Of a DNA stretch of 64,000 nucleotides, positions 46,330 through 56,731 are shown piece by piece. The DNA is from Galeopsis tetrahit (taxonomy: Eukaryota; Streptophyta; Magnoliopsida; Lamiales; Lamiaceae). The notes beneath the pieces are model-generated. The model was given only the letters and a program-made list of their open reading frames with translations, did not search any database and was not told the DNA's origin. The number at the start of each line of letters is the position of its first letter. Position 1 is the stretch's first letter. The DNA lies in NCBI GenBank assembly GCA_963675135.1, contig OY776129.1, positions 42,758,141 to 42,822,140 on the forward strand. The letters are read 5' to 3'. The position numbers and the translations under genes are program-made.

Positions 46330-47698
46330 TGTTGGGATATGAATCCTATAAACAATGTTCTAATTGATGATTATATGTTTTGATGGCCAAAAGTAACTTT
46401 AGAGTTAATGATATATGTGATTATATGTTGTTCTATGTGAGTTATATGTTATAAGTTTACTGATCTTAATGAGATATGAAGTTTGAGTTTATTGATCTTA
46501 GTATTTTACTAATCTGATATATGAACTGTTTAAGAACTAAGCTGATGAATGAATTGTATACACAACTTATAGTATAGGACTTAGTTATACTCATCTGCAT
46601 GTAGTTCAGTTGTTGTATAGATAGGTTTTATATTTGTAAAGTTGTATTGTATTGTATTTCAGCATTGTAATAGTTAGAACAGTAGATTAGTTGGAAGTCA
46701 GAAGACTAAAGAAGACTAAGAGATATCAGAAGACTATTTCAGAGAATGAAGAAATCAAGAGAAGTATTTTTGAATGAAGCTGAACAGTTTTGGAAGAATT
46801 GTGCTGACTGACCAAGAGCAGTAAAACTAAGAAGAGTAGTTTACTGTGCTGAGTTGGTTTGTTTGAAAAATAAGTTTGGATAACTTATTTAAGGCGTAAC
46901 TGAAGATTTATATGAAGATATGCAGACTTGGAAGATAAGATAAGTTGGTTAAAAAGAAAAGAAGGAAGTTACAAAACAAGAAACGGTTATGAGTTAGTTG
47001 AGAGTTAGTTCACAAACTGCTAACTGTCTTACTAATGCTTATAAATACCGTGTGATCTTCTACTTGAAAAGACTACTGAAACAACTACTACTCAAAGTAT
47101 TCAAGAGCAATCAAGAAGTATTCAAGTATTCAAGCACTCACAGAGTAAAGAAGATCGAAGCAAGAAGAGAAGCCACAGAACTGAAGAGAAGAATCAAAGG
47201 CTATTACTAGAGAAATTTTACTTTTCATTTTAAGTTTGTATTGGTGTAAACAAGTGTGCTAGTTACTTGTGAAATTACTAGTTGATCGAAGATATACCTG
47301 GTGGTATAATCGACAAGATCGAAGTCTTAATCTTGGGACTCTAAACTACAAGTACTCAAGAAGAAGAGTAATAAAACATCGCAACTGGAGTTGTGAGAGT
47401 GGATGTAAACATTTGTCGAACCACTATAAAATCTTGTGTTCTTTACTGTTTGGTTTGATTAACTGTTGATATATTTGTTGAACAAGAACAGTAAGTTTTC
47501 TAAGGAAAGATTTAAAGAAAAGTTGAGTATAAAAGCTAACTGCTAAGTACTGAGCTGATTCTAAGAACAGTACTGTACAGAACACAATTCCGCACTAAAA
47601 ACTCTGATATTTTGATAGAATTTGAAAAGTCTATTCACCCCTCCCCTCTAGACTTTTTCTTAGCTTACTCAATCTTAACTCAACTTTTGGGACCAACA
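46330..47698 (+). repeat. 3' LTR of copia B
   Basis: 1369 bp, TGTTGG to CCAACA, nearly identical to the 5' LTR. TATA-like CCACTATAAA is at 47421-47430. It is followed by target copy CAAAC. Confidence 0.96.
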
Positions 47699-47703
47699 CA
47701 AAC

Positions 47704-47902
47704 ACGTAATTATTGTTGTAAAATGCCTTAAATCTTCTTCGCAATTTCGATGTTTGGTATTTCTTCCACATTTTCCCCAATTTTTATGATTTGGATTTGA
47801 GTTTCAATCTTTCTACGTTTTTGTATTTATATTTTTCTTTCTAATTAGGTTTGTGTTTCTAAGTTTTTGTTTATGTGTTTTTCTTTCTAATTAAGTTTGT
47901 GC
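47704..47902. other. Short host spacer between copia B and the composite element
   Basis: T-rich sequence with a repeated AAGTTTGTG..TCTAAGTTTTTG motif that reappears at 55034-55080 on the other side of the composite element. No gene is seen. Confidence 0.5.
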
Positions 47903-48090
47903 TTCTAAGTTGGGTTTTTCTTAGTGTAATCAAATAGTACAAAGTGACTATATAGTCAGCGCGTCGAAATGCGCCACGTGGCGTCGTATGCTTCGTATGA
48001 ACCTGCTACCTGTTATACAGGTTTTAATTAATTAAATCATTTTTTAAATTGTATTTTGTTATTTACTATATTACCCTTCTATTATTAAAA

Positions 48091-48132
<42 letters not shown>

Positions 48133-48276
48133 GCACAATTACTATTATACCCTTCATTTATATATTAAGCACAATTATATATATAAAAATTAAATTAACC
48201 AATACAAAAATAATGAAAGGACAAAACCAATACAAAAATAATGAAAGAATAAATTAAGTACTCAGTAGTATGTTGG

Positions 48277-48478
48277 AAACAAGAAGGCGTGTTAGGGATC
48301 TACCCTTCTTCCCCAATTTCATCGAAGGCGTGTTAGGGTTCTTTGTTAACCAATACAAAAATTAAATCTACCCTTCTTCCCCAATTCCATCGAAGGCGTG
48401 TTAGGGTTCTTCGTTAACCAATACAAAAATTAAATCTACCCTTCTTCCCCAATTCCATCGAAGACGTGTTAGGGTTGC
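48277..48478 (+). repeat. Tandem repeat, about 64-bp unit, three copies
   Basis: Units contain GAAGGCGTGTTAGGGTTCTT then AACCAATACAAAAATTAAAT and CTACCCTTCTTCCCC. They lie between the AT-rich left end and the first CACGGT array. Confidence 0.8.
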
Positions 48479-49030
48479 ACGGTCCAACAGCCATGCACGG
48501 TTTCACGGTCCAACAGCCATGCACGGTTGCACGGTCGATACTCAGTCACCCGGGTAAATAGAAACATGTACTGGAAGAATTCTCAGTTGCACGGTCCAAC
48601 AACCGTGCACAGATGCACGGTCTATACTTAATCACCCGGGTAAATAGAAACATGTACTGATGCACAGATTCACGGTCTATACTTAGTCACCCGGGTAAAT
48701 AGAAACATGTACTGGAAGAATTCTCAGTTGCACGGTCCAAAAATCGTGCACATTTGCACGGTCAATACTCAGTCACCCGGGTAAATAGAAACATGTACTG
48801 GAAGAATTCTCAGTTGCACGGTCCAAAAACTGTGCCCAGTTGCACGGTCGATACTCAGTCACCCGTGTAAATAGAAACATGTACTGGAAGAATTCTCAGT
48901 TGCACGGTTGATACTCAGTAAACCGAGAAATCCAAAAAATGTGTTGTAGGTGCTCACTTTCACTGTCCAACAACCATACCTGGTTGCACGGTCGATATCG
49001 ATGTTAAGTAAACCTTGAAAACAAAAAAAT
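48479..49030 (+). repeat. Minisatellite array 1, CACGGT motif
   Basis: Units of about 80-105 bp contain TTGCACGGTCCAACAACCGT, GCACGGTCGATACTCAG and TCACCCGGGTAAATAGAAAC, then ATGTACTGGAAGAATTCTCAG. They are mostly of the B type described under array 2; the last units switch to the A type with TCAGTAAACCG. Confidence 0.88.
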
Positions 49031-49235
49031 GTTCTTTTCTTGTTCACGTGCTCGAGCCACAAATAGAGTAGTAATTTTAGCATAAACGTATCTTATGACG
49101 TGGATTAAACAACACAAGAAATATTAAATTAATATTTAAATATAAAACCAGCAATTCAATAAAATTCCTGAAATACATATGATCAATATTCATAAAAAAA
49201 AAAATCTAACACTAATTGTTTTGGTAGGATCAACA

Positions 49236-50101
49236 TTAATTAACGTTTTTAGAATCATCGTCTTTGTTGAGATCTTCATCATTCTCTCGATCAATGTTGC
49301 TCTTCTTATTTGGACATCGCCCAATTTTATGTCCTGGATGTCTGGTAAAGAAAAATCATTAAGTTATTGAGTGTTAAAAAAAACATAACTTCATAAACGA
49401 TTATTAAACATGCAAAAATAATTCCGGCAGCACTAAATGTACTTAACAAGGATTTATTACCAGAAGATATGTATCTGACATGCGAAAACAACTTATAAGT
49501 AAAAATAAACTACAACTTGAAGTAGAAACATATTTTACAATTCATGTATTTAAAAAATATGGAAAAAATATATGTTAATAATTACTAAAACATAAATCAC
49601 GTACCTTCTAGCCTTCTTAGCGATGTTGGCAGATTCTAGGTCGTGGTGGTGTTCGGATACAAATTTGGTGACCTTGTAGATTCTGAAATGAAGAGCGATA
49701 CGAAAATAAGCTTTGCATCCACATTTGGTATCAACTTTTGACTTACGAATGTTGTTCCGTACACCTATAGTAGATTTAGAAAATCCAGACTGGGAACAGT
49801 CCCGCGCCATATTTTTGATAATGTTATTTCTTCGATTAGTATGGCATTTTCGGCTTATAAATCCCTTTCGTCTTGCATATATCTTATAAAATGCATTAGC
49901 TTCTTCCGTCGAAACGAAAGTCATGCCCAAAATTGTATTGTCGTCTATGAGAGCATTTTTGAAATTGGCATACCCAAAATCCTCATCTGACTCCTCTTCT
50001 GAACTCATGTGCTCCTCGTGTGATTCATCACCCACATTGTGGAACGTTGTTGTACATACAAACTGCAACTGAAACACATTAAAAGACATGTTATGCAACA
50101 T
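49236..50101 (-). CDS. Short FAR1-like gene: FAR1 DNA-binding domain plus zinc-knuckle tail, no transposase core
   Basis: The minus-strand exon ending at 49605 (donor GTACGT) carries an acidic stretch (SSEEESDEDFGY) and a FAR1-type domain: GMTFVSTEEANAFYKIYARR, KGFISRKC, DCSQSGFSK, KVDTKCGCKAYFRI and FVSEHHHDL. An exon at 49341-49236 (acceptor ACCAG) joins in phase, giving HPGHKIGRCPNKK, a CCHC-knuckle-like tail, then an acidic end and TAA. Full FAR1/FHY3 or Mutator proteins have an MULE transposase domain and SWIM finger between these parts; here they are missing. The frame upstream of 50066 may be intron, and the first safe ATG is the MSSEEE methionine at about 50010. It could bind DNA as a truncated FAR1-type factor. 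The splice is inferred from sequence. Confidence 0.6.
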
Positions 50102-50639
50102 CTTCCAATTTTACTACATTTTCCAATGTTATACAACATCTTCATATTATATATTTCAATCACCTATTTTAATGTCATTTACGGCAACTAACAACATGTG
50201 CTTCTAACATAAAATCGAGGAATACCATGTGGTTATAAACATAAAATTCAATTTAAACACTATATTAAATATAAAATTCAAAACTTTACATGATGATTTA
50301 ACTCTACATTATGTCATTTTAGCTAGAGGATTCAAACAACGATTATGGTTAGGAATGTGCATTCAATAGCCACTTCCTTTGCTAAATTCTGTTTCAAATT
50401 TTCTTTGAAGCATTTTGTCAAACACTTGTTGAGCAGTTATGTTTCTATTTGATTTGAGACAATTTAAAAAACAATTACTACTCAACAACTCAACCACAAT
50501 TTTAACAATTTCACAATGTTAATTCAAATACTCATAACAAATGACAGAAGTAAGAAAAAACATGAAGATATACATAAGCAACTCATTGATGGTAATTCAC
50601 CTACCCCACAATAATATTAAACTTACAAATTAAGAAAAC

Positions 50640-50760
50640 TAAGAGGGGAGGAGATGATTGTCGGCGGCAGCAGAGAAGCGGCGCGTCGGCGGCAGAATGG
50701 CAGCTGCTCGTCGGCGGCGGAAGGGCAGCGGCTTGGGGCTGAAGTGGAGTGATGTGTTAA
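50640..50760 (-). promoter_or_regulatory. GC-rich leader-like block upstream of the FAR1-like gene
   Basis: A CpG-rich GCCGCCGAC-type repeat block stands out in AT-rich surroundings, about 0.6 kb upstream of the FAR1-like exon on the minus strand. It could be its promoter or 5' UTR. Weak support. Confidence 0.3.
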
Positions 50761-51158
50761 AACCTACGTATTATGTTTTAGATTATAACTTCTTTTATTT
50801 AATTTAATTTGTTTTTTTATTAATTTTAATAATAATATAAGGGTAAATAAGTAGTTTTACCATTATATATTTTAATTAAATTAATTAATATAATAAATCT
50901 TTTTATTAAATTAAGGGTGAAACTGTAAATTCAAAATTATATATTTTAATTAATTATAAATATGACACCATATGACATCATACGACACATACGTTGAATA
51001 TTTTCAACACATACGTTGAATATTTTCAACACAAAGTACAAAAGGTAACAGGTCATCAGATTTAAGCCTTCAGATTTGATTTTTAATGGTTCAGATTAAA
51101 TTGACTACGGTAGTCATACGACACCATACGACACTCTGACTACATGTAGAAGGTTCTA

Positions 51159-52267
51159 TGGGTTTTTCTTACTATAGTCAAATTGTACAAAGTGACTATG
51201 TAGTCAGCGCGCGCGCCACGTGATGTCGTATGCATCGTATGAACCTGCTATATGTTATATATGTTTAAATTATTTTTTAAATTATATTTTGTTATTTACT
51301 ATATTATCCTTCTTTTATTAAAATTATTTTTAAAATATATATATATATATATATATATATTAAGCAAAATTACTATTCTACCATTTTTTATACAAATATT
51401 ATTATTATAAAAATTAAATAAACCAATCATAAAAATAATTAAATAATAAATATACGGGAAGTACTCACTTGCACGGTCCAACAATCGTGCACGGTTGCAC
51501 GGTAGATACTCAGTAAACCGTGTAATCCAAACAATGTGTTGTAAGTGCTCACTTTCACGGTCCAACAGTCGTGCACGGTTGCACGGTCGATACTTAGTCA
51601 CCTGTGTAAATCGAAACATGTACTGGAAGTACTCACTTGCATGGTCCAACAGCCGTGCACGGTTGCACAGACGATACTCAGTAAACCGTGCAATCCAAAA
51701 AAATGTATTGTAAGTGCTCACTTTCACGGTCCAACAGTCGTGTACGGTTGCACGGTCGATACTCAGTCACCCGTGTAAATCGAAACATGTACTGGAAGTA
51801 CTCACTTGCACGGTCCAACAGCCGTGCACGGTTGCACGGTCGATACTCAGTAAACCGTGCAATCCAAAAAATGTGTTGTAAGTGCTCACTTTCACGGTCC
51901 AATAGTCGTGCCTGGTTGCACGATCGATATTCAGTAAACCGTGCAAACAAAAAAAATGTTCTTTTCTTGTTCACGTGCTCGAGGCTGCCTTGGCGGCGTC
52001 AGTAAGGATAAAAATGTAGTTATAATATTATAATTAAATTAATAAATGTAATAATTTTTTTTATTAAATTAAGGATAAAAATGTAAATTTTAAATTATAT
52101 ATTCTAATTAATTAAATTAATTATAAATACGACACCATACTACACATATGATAAATATTTTCAACACAAAGTACAAAAGGTAACAGGTCATCAGGTTTAT
52201 GCTTTAGATTTGATTTTTAATGGTTCAAATTTAATTGACTACGGTAGTCATACGACACCATACTCCC
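51159..52267. repeat. Second, shorter copy of the composite element ends
   Basis: 51159-51340 repeats 47912-48060 (GGGTTTTTCTTA, GTACAAAGTGACTA, GTCAGCGCG, CGTATGAACCTGCTA). 52010-52267 repeats 50880-51130 (TTTTCAACACAAAGTACAAA, AGGTAACAGGTCATCAG, GACTACGGTAGTCATACGAC). Array 2 lies between. This is a deleted copy joined head to tail with the longer one. Confidence 0.8.
51462..51985 (+). repeat. Minisatellite array 2 with alternating A and B units
   Basis: Units of about 80 bp share GCACGGTTGCACGGTCGATA. Type A ends TCAGTAAACCGTGCAATCC, then AAAAAATGTGTTGTAAGTGC. Type B ends TCAGTCACCCGTGTAAATCG, then AAACATGTACTGGAAGTACT. Types A and B alternate, giving a higher-order unit of about 165 bp present roughly three times. 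Confidence 0.88.
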
Positions 52268-55024
52268 GAGTTTATTTATAATATAGACCAAGATTCAAGT
52301 CCATCTTATAATTTAAGACAAAAATTGTGGAGATTACAACTTAAGACAAATCAATTTTTTGTATTCCTGATATACCCTCAATCCAATATATGATTAGAAT
52401 TATTACTATTTAGCTAGAGAATTAATTTTAAATTTGAATAAGTCTTCCTTAATTATAGCACTTACACTATTTAGTAATTGTAACCCCCAATTAATGTTAT
52501 GAATTAGTATTTATGACACGATCTCCATTCTTTTTCCATAAACAAAACTACACAACTATATATTGATTTGATTATCTATTAGTTGATTTTAAAATATTCA
52601 ATGTTTTTATTTAATTTATAAACTATAAATACTCTTTAAATTATTCGACATTAATTATATAATTAAATAACATTTATCATATGTAAAAGCTCTTAACTAA
52701 CTGCAATGTTGTTTGAATAAATTAATTATAAATTCGTATGTTTTCAGTTATAAATTTGTAAATGAATATTTTATCTATTCTTATTTAATTAATTAATTTT
52801 TCAAAGCTTCTAACAACAATTACAAGCATTTTAAAATAACCTCAGTATTTATAAAATATTAAACAAATAATTTTTAATATGTATTATTTATAATAATTTT
52901 GACATATAACTCTAATAATTTTCGTATCATTTTAAAAATAAACTCTAATATTTTTTTGTCATATAATTTAATATATCAATTTTCAAAATAGTCAAATATC
53001 TTTTATTATAGCATCTATATTATTATTGTTTATATTTCCAAATAACAATAACGAAAGTATTAAATTAAAGAATATATATTCGATCTTTTATAATAGTTAT
53101 GCATATTATATATTATATGTATATTTCTATGCATATATTTTATTATATTTATTACATTATCGCATACTAGATTACATATGCACTACGTTGTGCATATGTT
53201 ATGCTACGGTTAACTTGCTATAGTTGGTACCTTTTTATGTTTCTAATTAATTTTAATTAAAATAAATATATATTTAATGTGGATAATAATTTCTGTATTT
53301 ATCCATATGATTGTGTATACCGAATATTAATATGAATAATTTATGTATTAATTAATGAAATAGGTTTTCTTGTTTTGTATTAACTTTATGCATACTATAT
53401 GATATATTAATTAATTGCGTGCATATCAGTATTGTTATGCACTTTGTATGTGCATATTTCCATTATATGGATCTTTTTAGGTCACTTTGTTAGATGGTAT
53501 AAAATACTTATATTATGTTTCATACAATTACAACCTACAGTACCTACAGTAATTAAACGTTTTGAAGGTATCTTATTAGTTTAGTTTTTATAATTATATT
53601 CTATTTTAATTAAATGACATATATGTACAAATTAATCCAAACTTATTTCATTATGGATAATATATTAAGTTTTTTATGCATAATATATTTTGTACGAATT
53701 ATGTAGGGAGAATTATACTAAGTGACATTTCACACTTTGTGTTTATATATATATAATATATAAGTTATAATTATTGATGTATGCATATAATATATTATAT
53801 GTATTTTATTTGTGCATGTGCGTTAATATATGCTTTATCTGACGCATATGCAATATTACCAGACACCTCTAATTCAACCACAAGCAAAAATTCATGATAA
53901 AACAAACCAAGCATACCGAGTTTTACAAAACAAAAAAACTAGCAGGAATCATCTGTTCTAAATTCATGATATATGAATTTTCTCAGTGATCCTCACAACG
54001 GGCACAAATTATACTTAAACCTTTACGCTTCTGATGTCTAGCCTTCGAACGTGTCATTTTACCCTTTGATCCTTCAGAAATTAAAAACCAATGTAATATC
54101 AGAAACATAATCTATTTACTTCTATACCAAACACTTACATATTACAATGGACAAAGAAATAAAATGTTTATTCTGAAGCATAACCCATAGAGAATGTACA
54201 TGGATATATGAATTTCATGCAATCATTATTGTATCATATATTGAAATCGATTTAATACAATGTACATCATGCTTTATCAGTGTAATATAATACATTCAAC
54301 AGTTTTTCCAGATCACATATCAACATGTATTACTTGAAAAGAATAACAATATATGCTTTATCAATGTAATCGATTTATTATGTTTCTCTAAAATGCAAAA
54401 AACAGAGATCGTTAGAACTAAGAAAACAGAGAAGGAAACCTCTTATGCAAAGCCAGTAAAATCAATGAAGGAAACATCTTATAAAATGCATGTAGTCGAA
54501 TTTTTTTTAATCATCCCTAAAATCAACGAAAAGCCCAGTATATGCAAAGCCCTAAAAATCATAATATTTCCATAAACCCAATATCATTTATTCAGAGAAT
54601 CGAACAACAATAACATGCAGAAGATGATTTTTTCACTCAATACCTTGAACGATTCTCTGCACAATGGTTGTTTTTGCTTTTCGATTTCTTCTTCCAGCAT
54701 CAATGGAGAGAGAATAAGAAATGTTTTAGGAATTAATGTTGGATGAGTTGTTAGGAAAGTTATTTGAATTAAGAATCGGGTGCAACTATCAAGCAAAGCA
54801 AAGAAATCTTTCAGATTTTTATTAAAGGTTTTGGATTTAGTTGACTTTCCATTGCATAAATTAAATAAATCTACTTATTTCAAAATTGAAATTCTTATCA
54901 AAACAGTAGGGTAGGGGGTAGAACTGTACTTTAATTTGTTAATTTGGCTTGATATATAACTGTAATAAAATTTTCCTTGAATTACAAAGATTTAGAGTGA
55001 AATGTCCTATAGTGTAATTTACCC
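52268..55024. mobile_element. Mutator-like element nested at the end of the composite element
   Basis: A perfect 9-bp duplication CATACTCCC (52259-52267 and 55025-55033) flanks it. The left end GAGTTTATTTATAATATAG resembles the inverted right end GGGTAAATTACACTATAG. The interior is very AT-rich with many GCATAT motifs. A minus-strand Lys/Arg-rich stretch (53983-54072, MTRSKARHQKRKG and CARCEDH) behind a possible acceptor may be a remnant exon. No transposase is recognised. Confidence 0.7.
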
Positions 55025-55042
55025 CATACTCCCTTCTAAGTT

Positions 55043-56731
55043 TTTGTTTCTAATTAAGTTTGTGTTCCTAAGTTTTTGTTTATTTCTTTATTTTAATTAT
55101 GAGATTAATTTTTTGTTCTTTTAATTCAATATCACCTAATTTATTGGAAGCATCAATTTTAAACATACGTTCAAGCCGCATGTCTCAGTTTTCGACGAAA
55201 TTTTTAATTTTTTGATTAAAAAAAAAAGTAAATTAGATAAACAATGATGTAAATTGAAAAAAAAAAAAAGTAAATTAAACATCTTTATTTTAAAAAAGTG
55301 AAAATTATGGAATCGACCTACAGTATGTATGTAGGTATTTTGAAATTTTCTTAAAACACTTTGATGGTCAGGAATCAGGATTACCCTCTCCTCACCGTTC
55401 CCTCCATCTCTTCACACCGCGCTTGCTTGAAGTGAAGAAGAATCACCTAGACCTTTGTCGCTTACTGCAACTCGTTCATCGCCGCCACTGCAACTTTTAC
55501 TTTTTGTGTTTAATTGTGATATTTTCAGCTTTTCTTCAACGAGCAACCAAACAAAACTCCCCAACTTCGGTGTATTTATAGAAATTGGGATTTTGATTTT
55601 CTAAATTTTCTCTTGTTTGCGTTGTCACTTTATTTACAAGTTATTTATGAGCCTCTCATTTGTATTACCGATTGCAACTTCAATTTTGGTGTTGCGATTT
55701 TATTGATAGGTTATGCAGTACCCTCGTCTGCTTTCAATTGGATTTTCATTTACTGGAAAACGTAATGCTTGCACTTAATTTGAAGGATGCTTGTAAACTG
55801 TTTGTGAAAATGACAATTAGAATTTTATGATTTATGATATGGGTTTCTCTCAAAATATGATTGCAATTTCTGTCATGATTCTTCACGTTCAGAGTCTGGG
55901 AATTAGTTGATAACGTGTAGACTTATTGTCATCCAAAAAATGCACTTCTCAATTCTTGCATCATATCATATTATAGAGTCTGTACCTCAGTTCGGTATGA
56001 TAGTCAGTTCTCCGCCGTGTGTTCCGCCTTCTTCATGCTTGGCCAAATTTACAGATCAATATCTAAAAAGTGAACATCATCTCAACTTTTCATATGAACT
56101 ACACATGCCAGTATTAAAAGTTAAAACGTCCCACCAGACAAAGCTATTGAATCGCCTTGCCTGACTTTCAACGGATACAAGCACTGTAGCAAAATTTAAA
56201 CTCGCTGACCTTCCAACACCATCCAAGAGGACGTGGGATGTTACCTCTCCCGTCTTGTTCTAGTTCGAAATTTAAGATCCGAATTTCACCATTCAACTAC
56301 ATCTACACCTATAAATTCTACTATTACACAATCACTATTCATCCAGAATTTCTACCATCCTATATAATTCCAAAACAAACACGAACTTAAAGTTTAAGGA
56401 ACCAAAAATATATTCAAACCATACCCTAGCTAAGAAACATCACCACAACGGTCAAAAAACACAAGTTCTACCAGTAAAACATACACCAAAAACAAAAAAC
56501 TAGTTAATAAATAAATCCAATAACTTATTTATTATACAAGACTCCTCTAACAACAACTATATAACAAAAGCAGTAAATCGTTTCGTTTTCACAACCACGC
56601 CATGCATCATTCTTGCACCTTTACATAGTGAGCCTAGTCGTGAGATGGATCGAGATGCGCATCTTGGTCTCAACATGGCGTTATAACATTCACAGCTTCT
56701 TAACGACCTGTAAAGCAACGAGATAGATCCA
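55043..56731. other. Intergenic DNA with a possible tiny unknown gene; KH gene 3' UTR at the right
   Basis: A pyrimidine-rich leader-like block at 55380-55510 precedes a potential two-exon frame: ATG 55713 to donor at 55761, then acceptor CAG with exon 55991-56073, giving 43 codons (MQYPRLLSIGFSFTGK, then LRYDSQFSAVCSAFFMLGQ). I do not recognise it, and short length makes chance likely. From about 56540 to 56731 lies the 3' UTR of the KH gene on the minus strand. Confidence 0.25.

Larger units (their letters stand above)
35645..47698 (+). mobile_element. Complete Ty1/copia LTR retrotransposon (copia B), 12,054 bp
   Basis: Both LTRs are 1369 bp and differ at only about 14 positions by eye, indicating a recent insertion. 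A perfect 5-bp target duplication CAAAC flanks it (35640-35644 and 47699-47703). A primer binding site complementary to initiator tRNA-Met follows the 5' LTR and a polypurine tract precedes the 3' LTR. Internally: gag, protease, integrase, RT, RNase H, then a non-coding stretch with conserved motifs and a minisatellite, then an extra ORF. Protease-integrase-RT order defines copia; the extra 3' ORF and multiple polypurine tracts suggest a Sirevirus-like lineage. The coding frames are broken. Confidence 0.97.
47912..55033. mobile_element. Composite Mutator-like element with minisatellites and a FAR1-like gene
   Basis: A perfect 9-bp repeat TTCTAAGTT flanks it (47903-47911 and 55034-55042). The left end starts GGGTTTTTC; the right end reads CATACTCCC, carrying GGG at both outer ends in inverted view. 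Sub-terminal GTACAAAGTGACTA..TAGTCAGCGCG on the left faces GACTACGGTAGTCATACG on the right. A second left-end copy begins at 51159 and a second right-end copy ends near 51130, so the interior holds a partial direct duplication of the whole element. Contents: two minisatellite arrays, a short FAR1-like gene and a nested element at 52268-55024. Confidence 0.72.

Noticed and set aside
48479..49030. Regularly spaced CACGGT repeats considered as a CRISPR array.
   Set aside because: Plant nuclear context, no cas genes, and the unit itself is repeated without unique spacers: a minisatellite.
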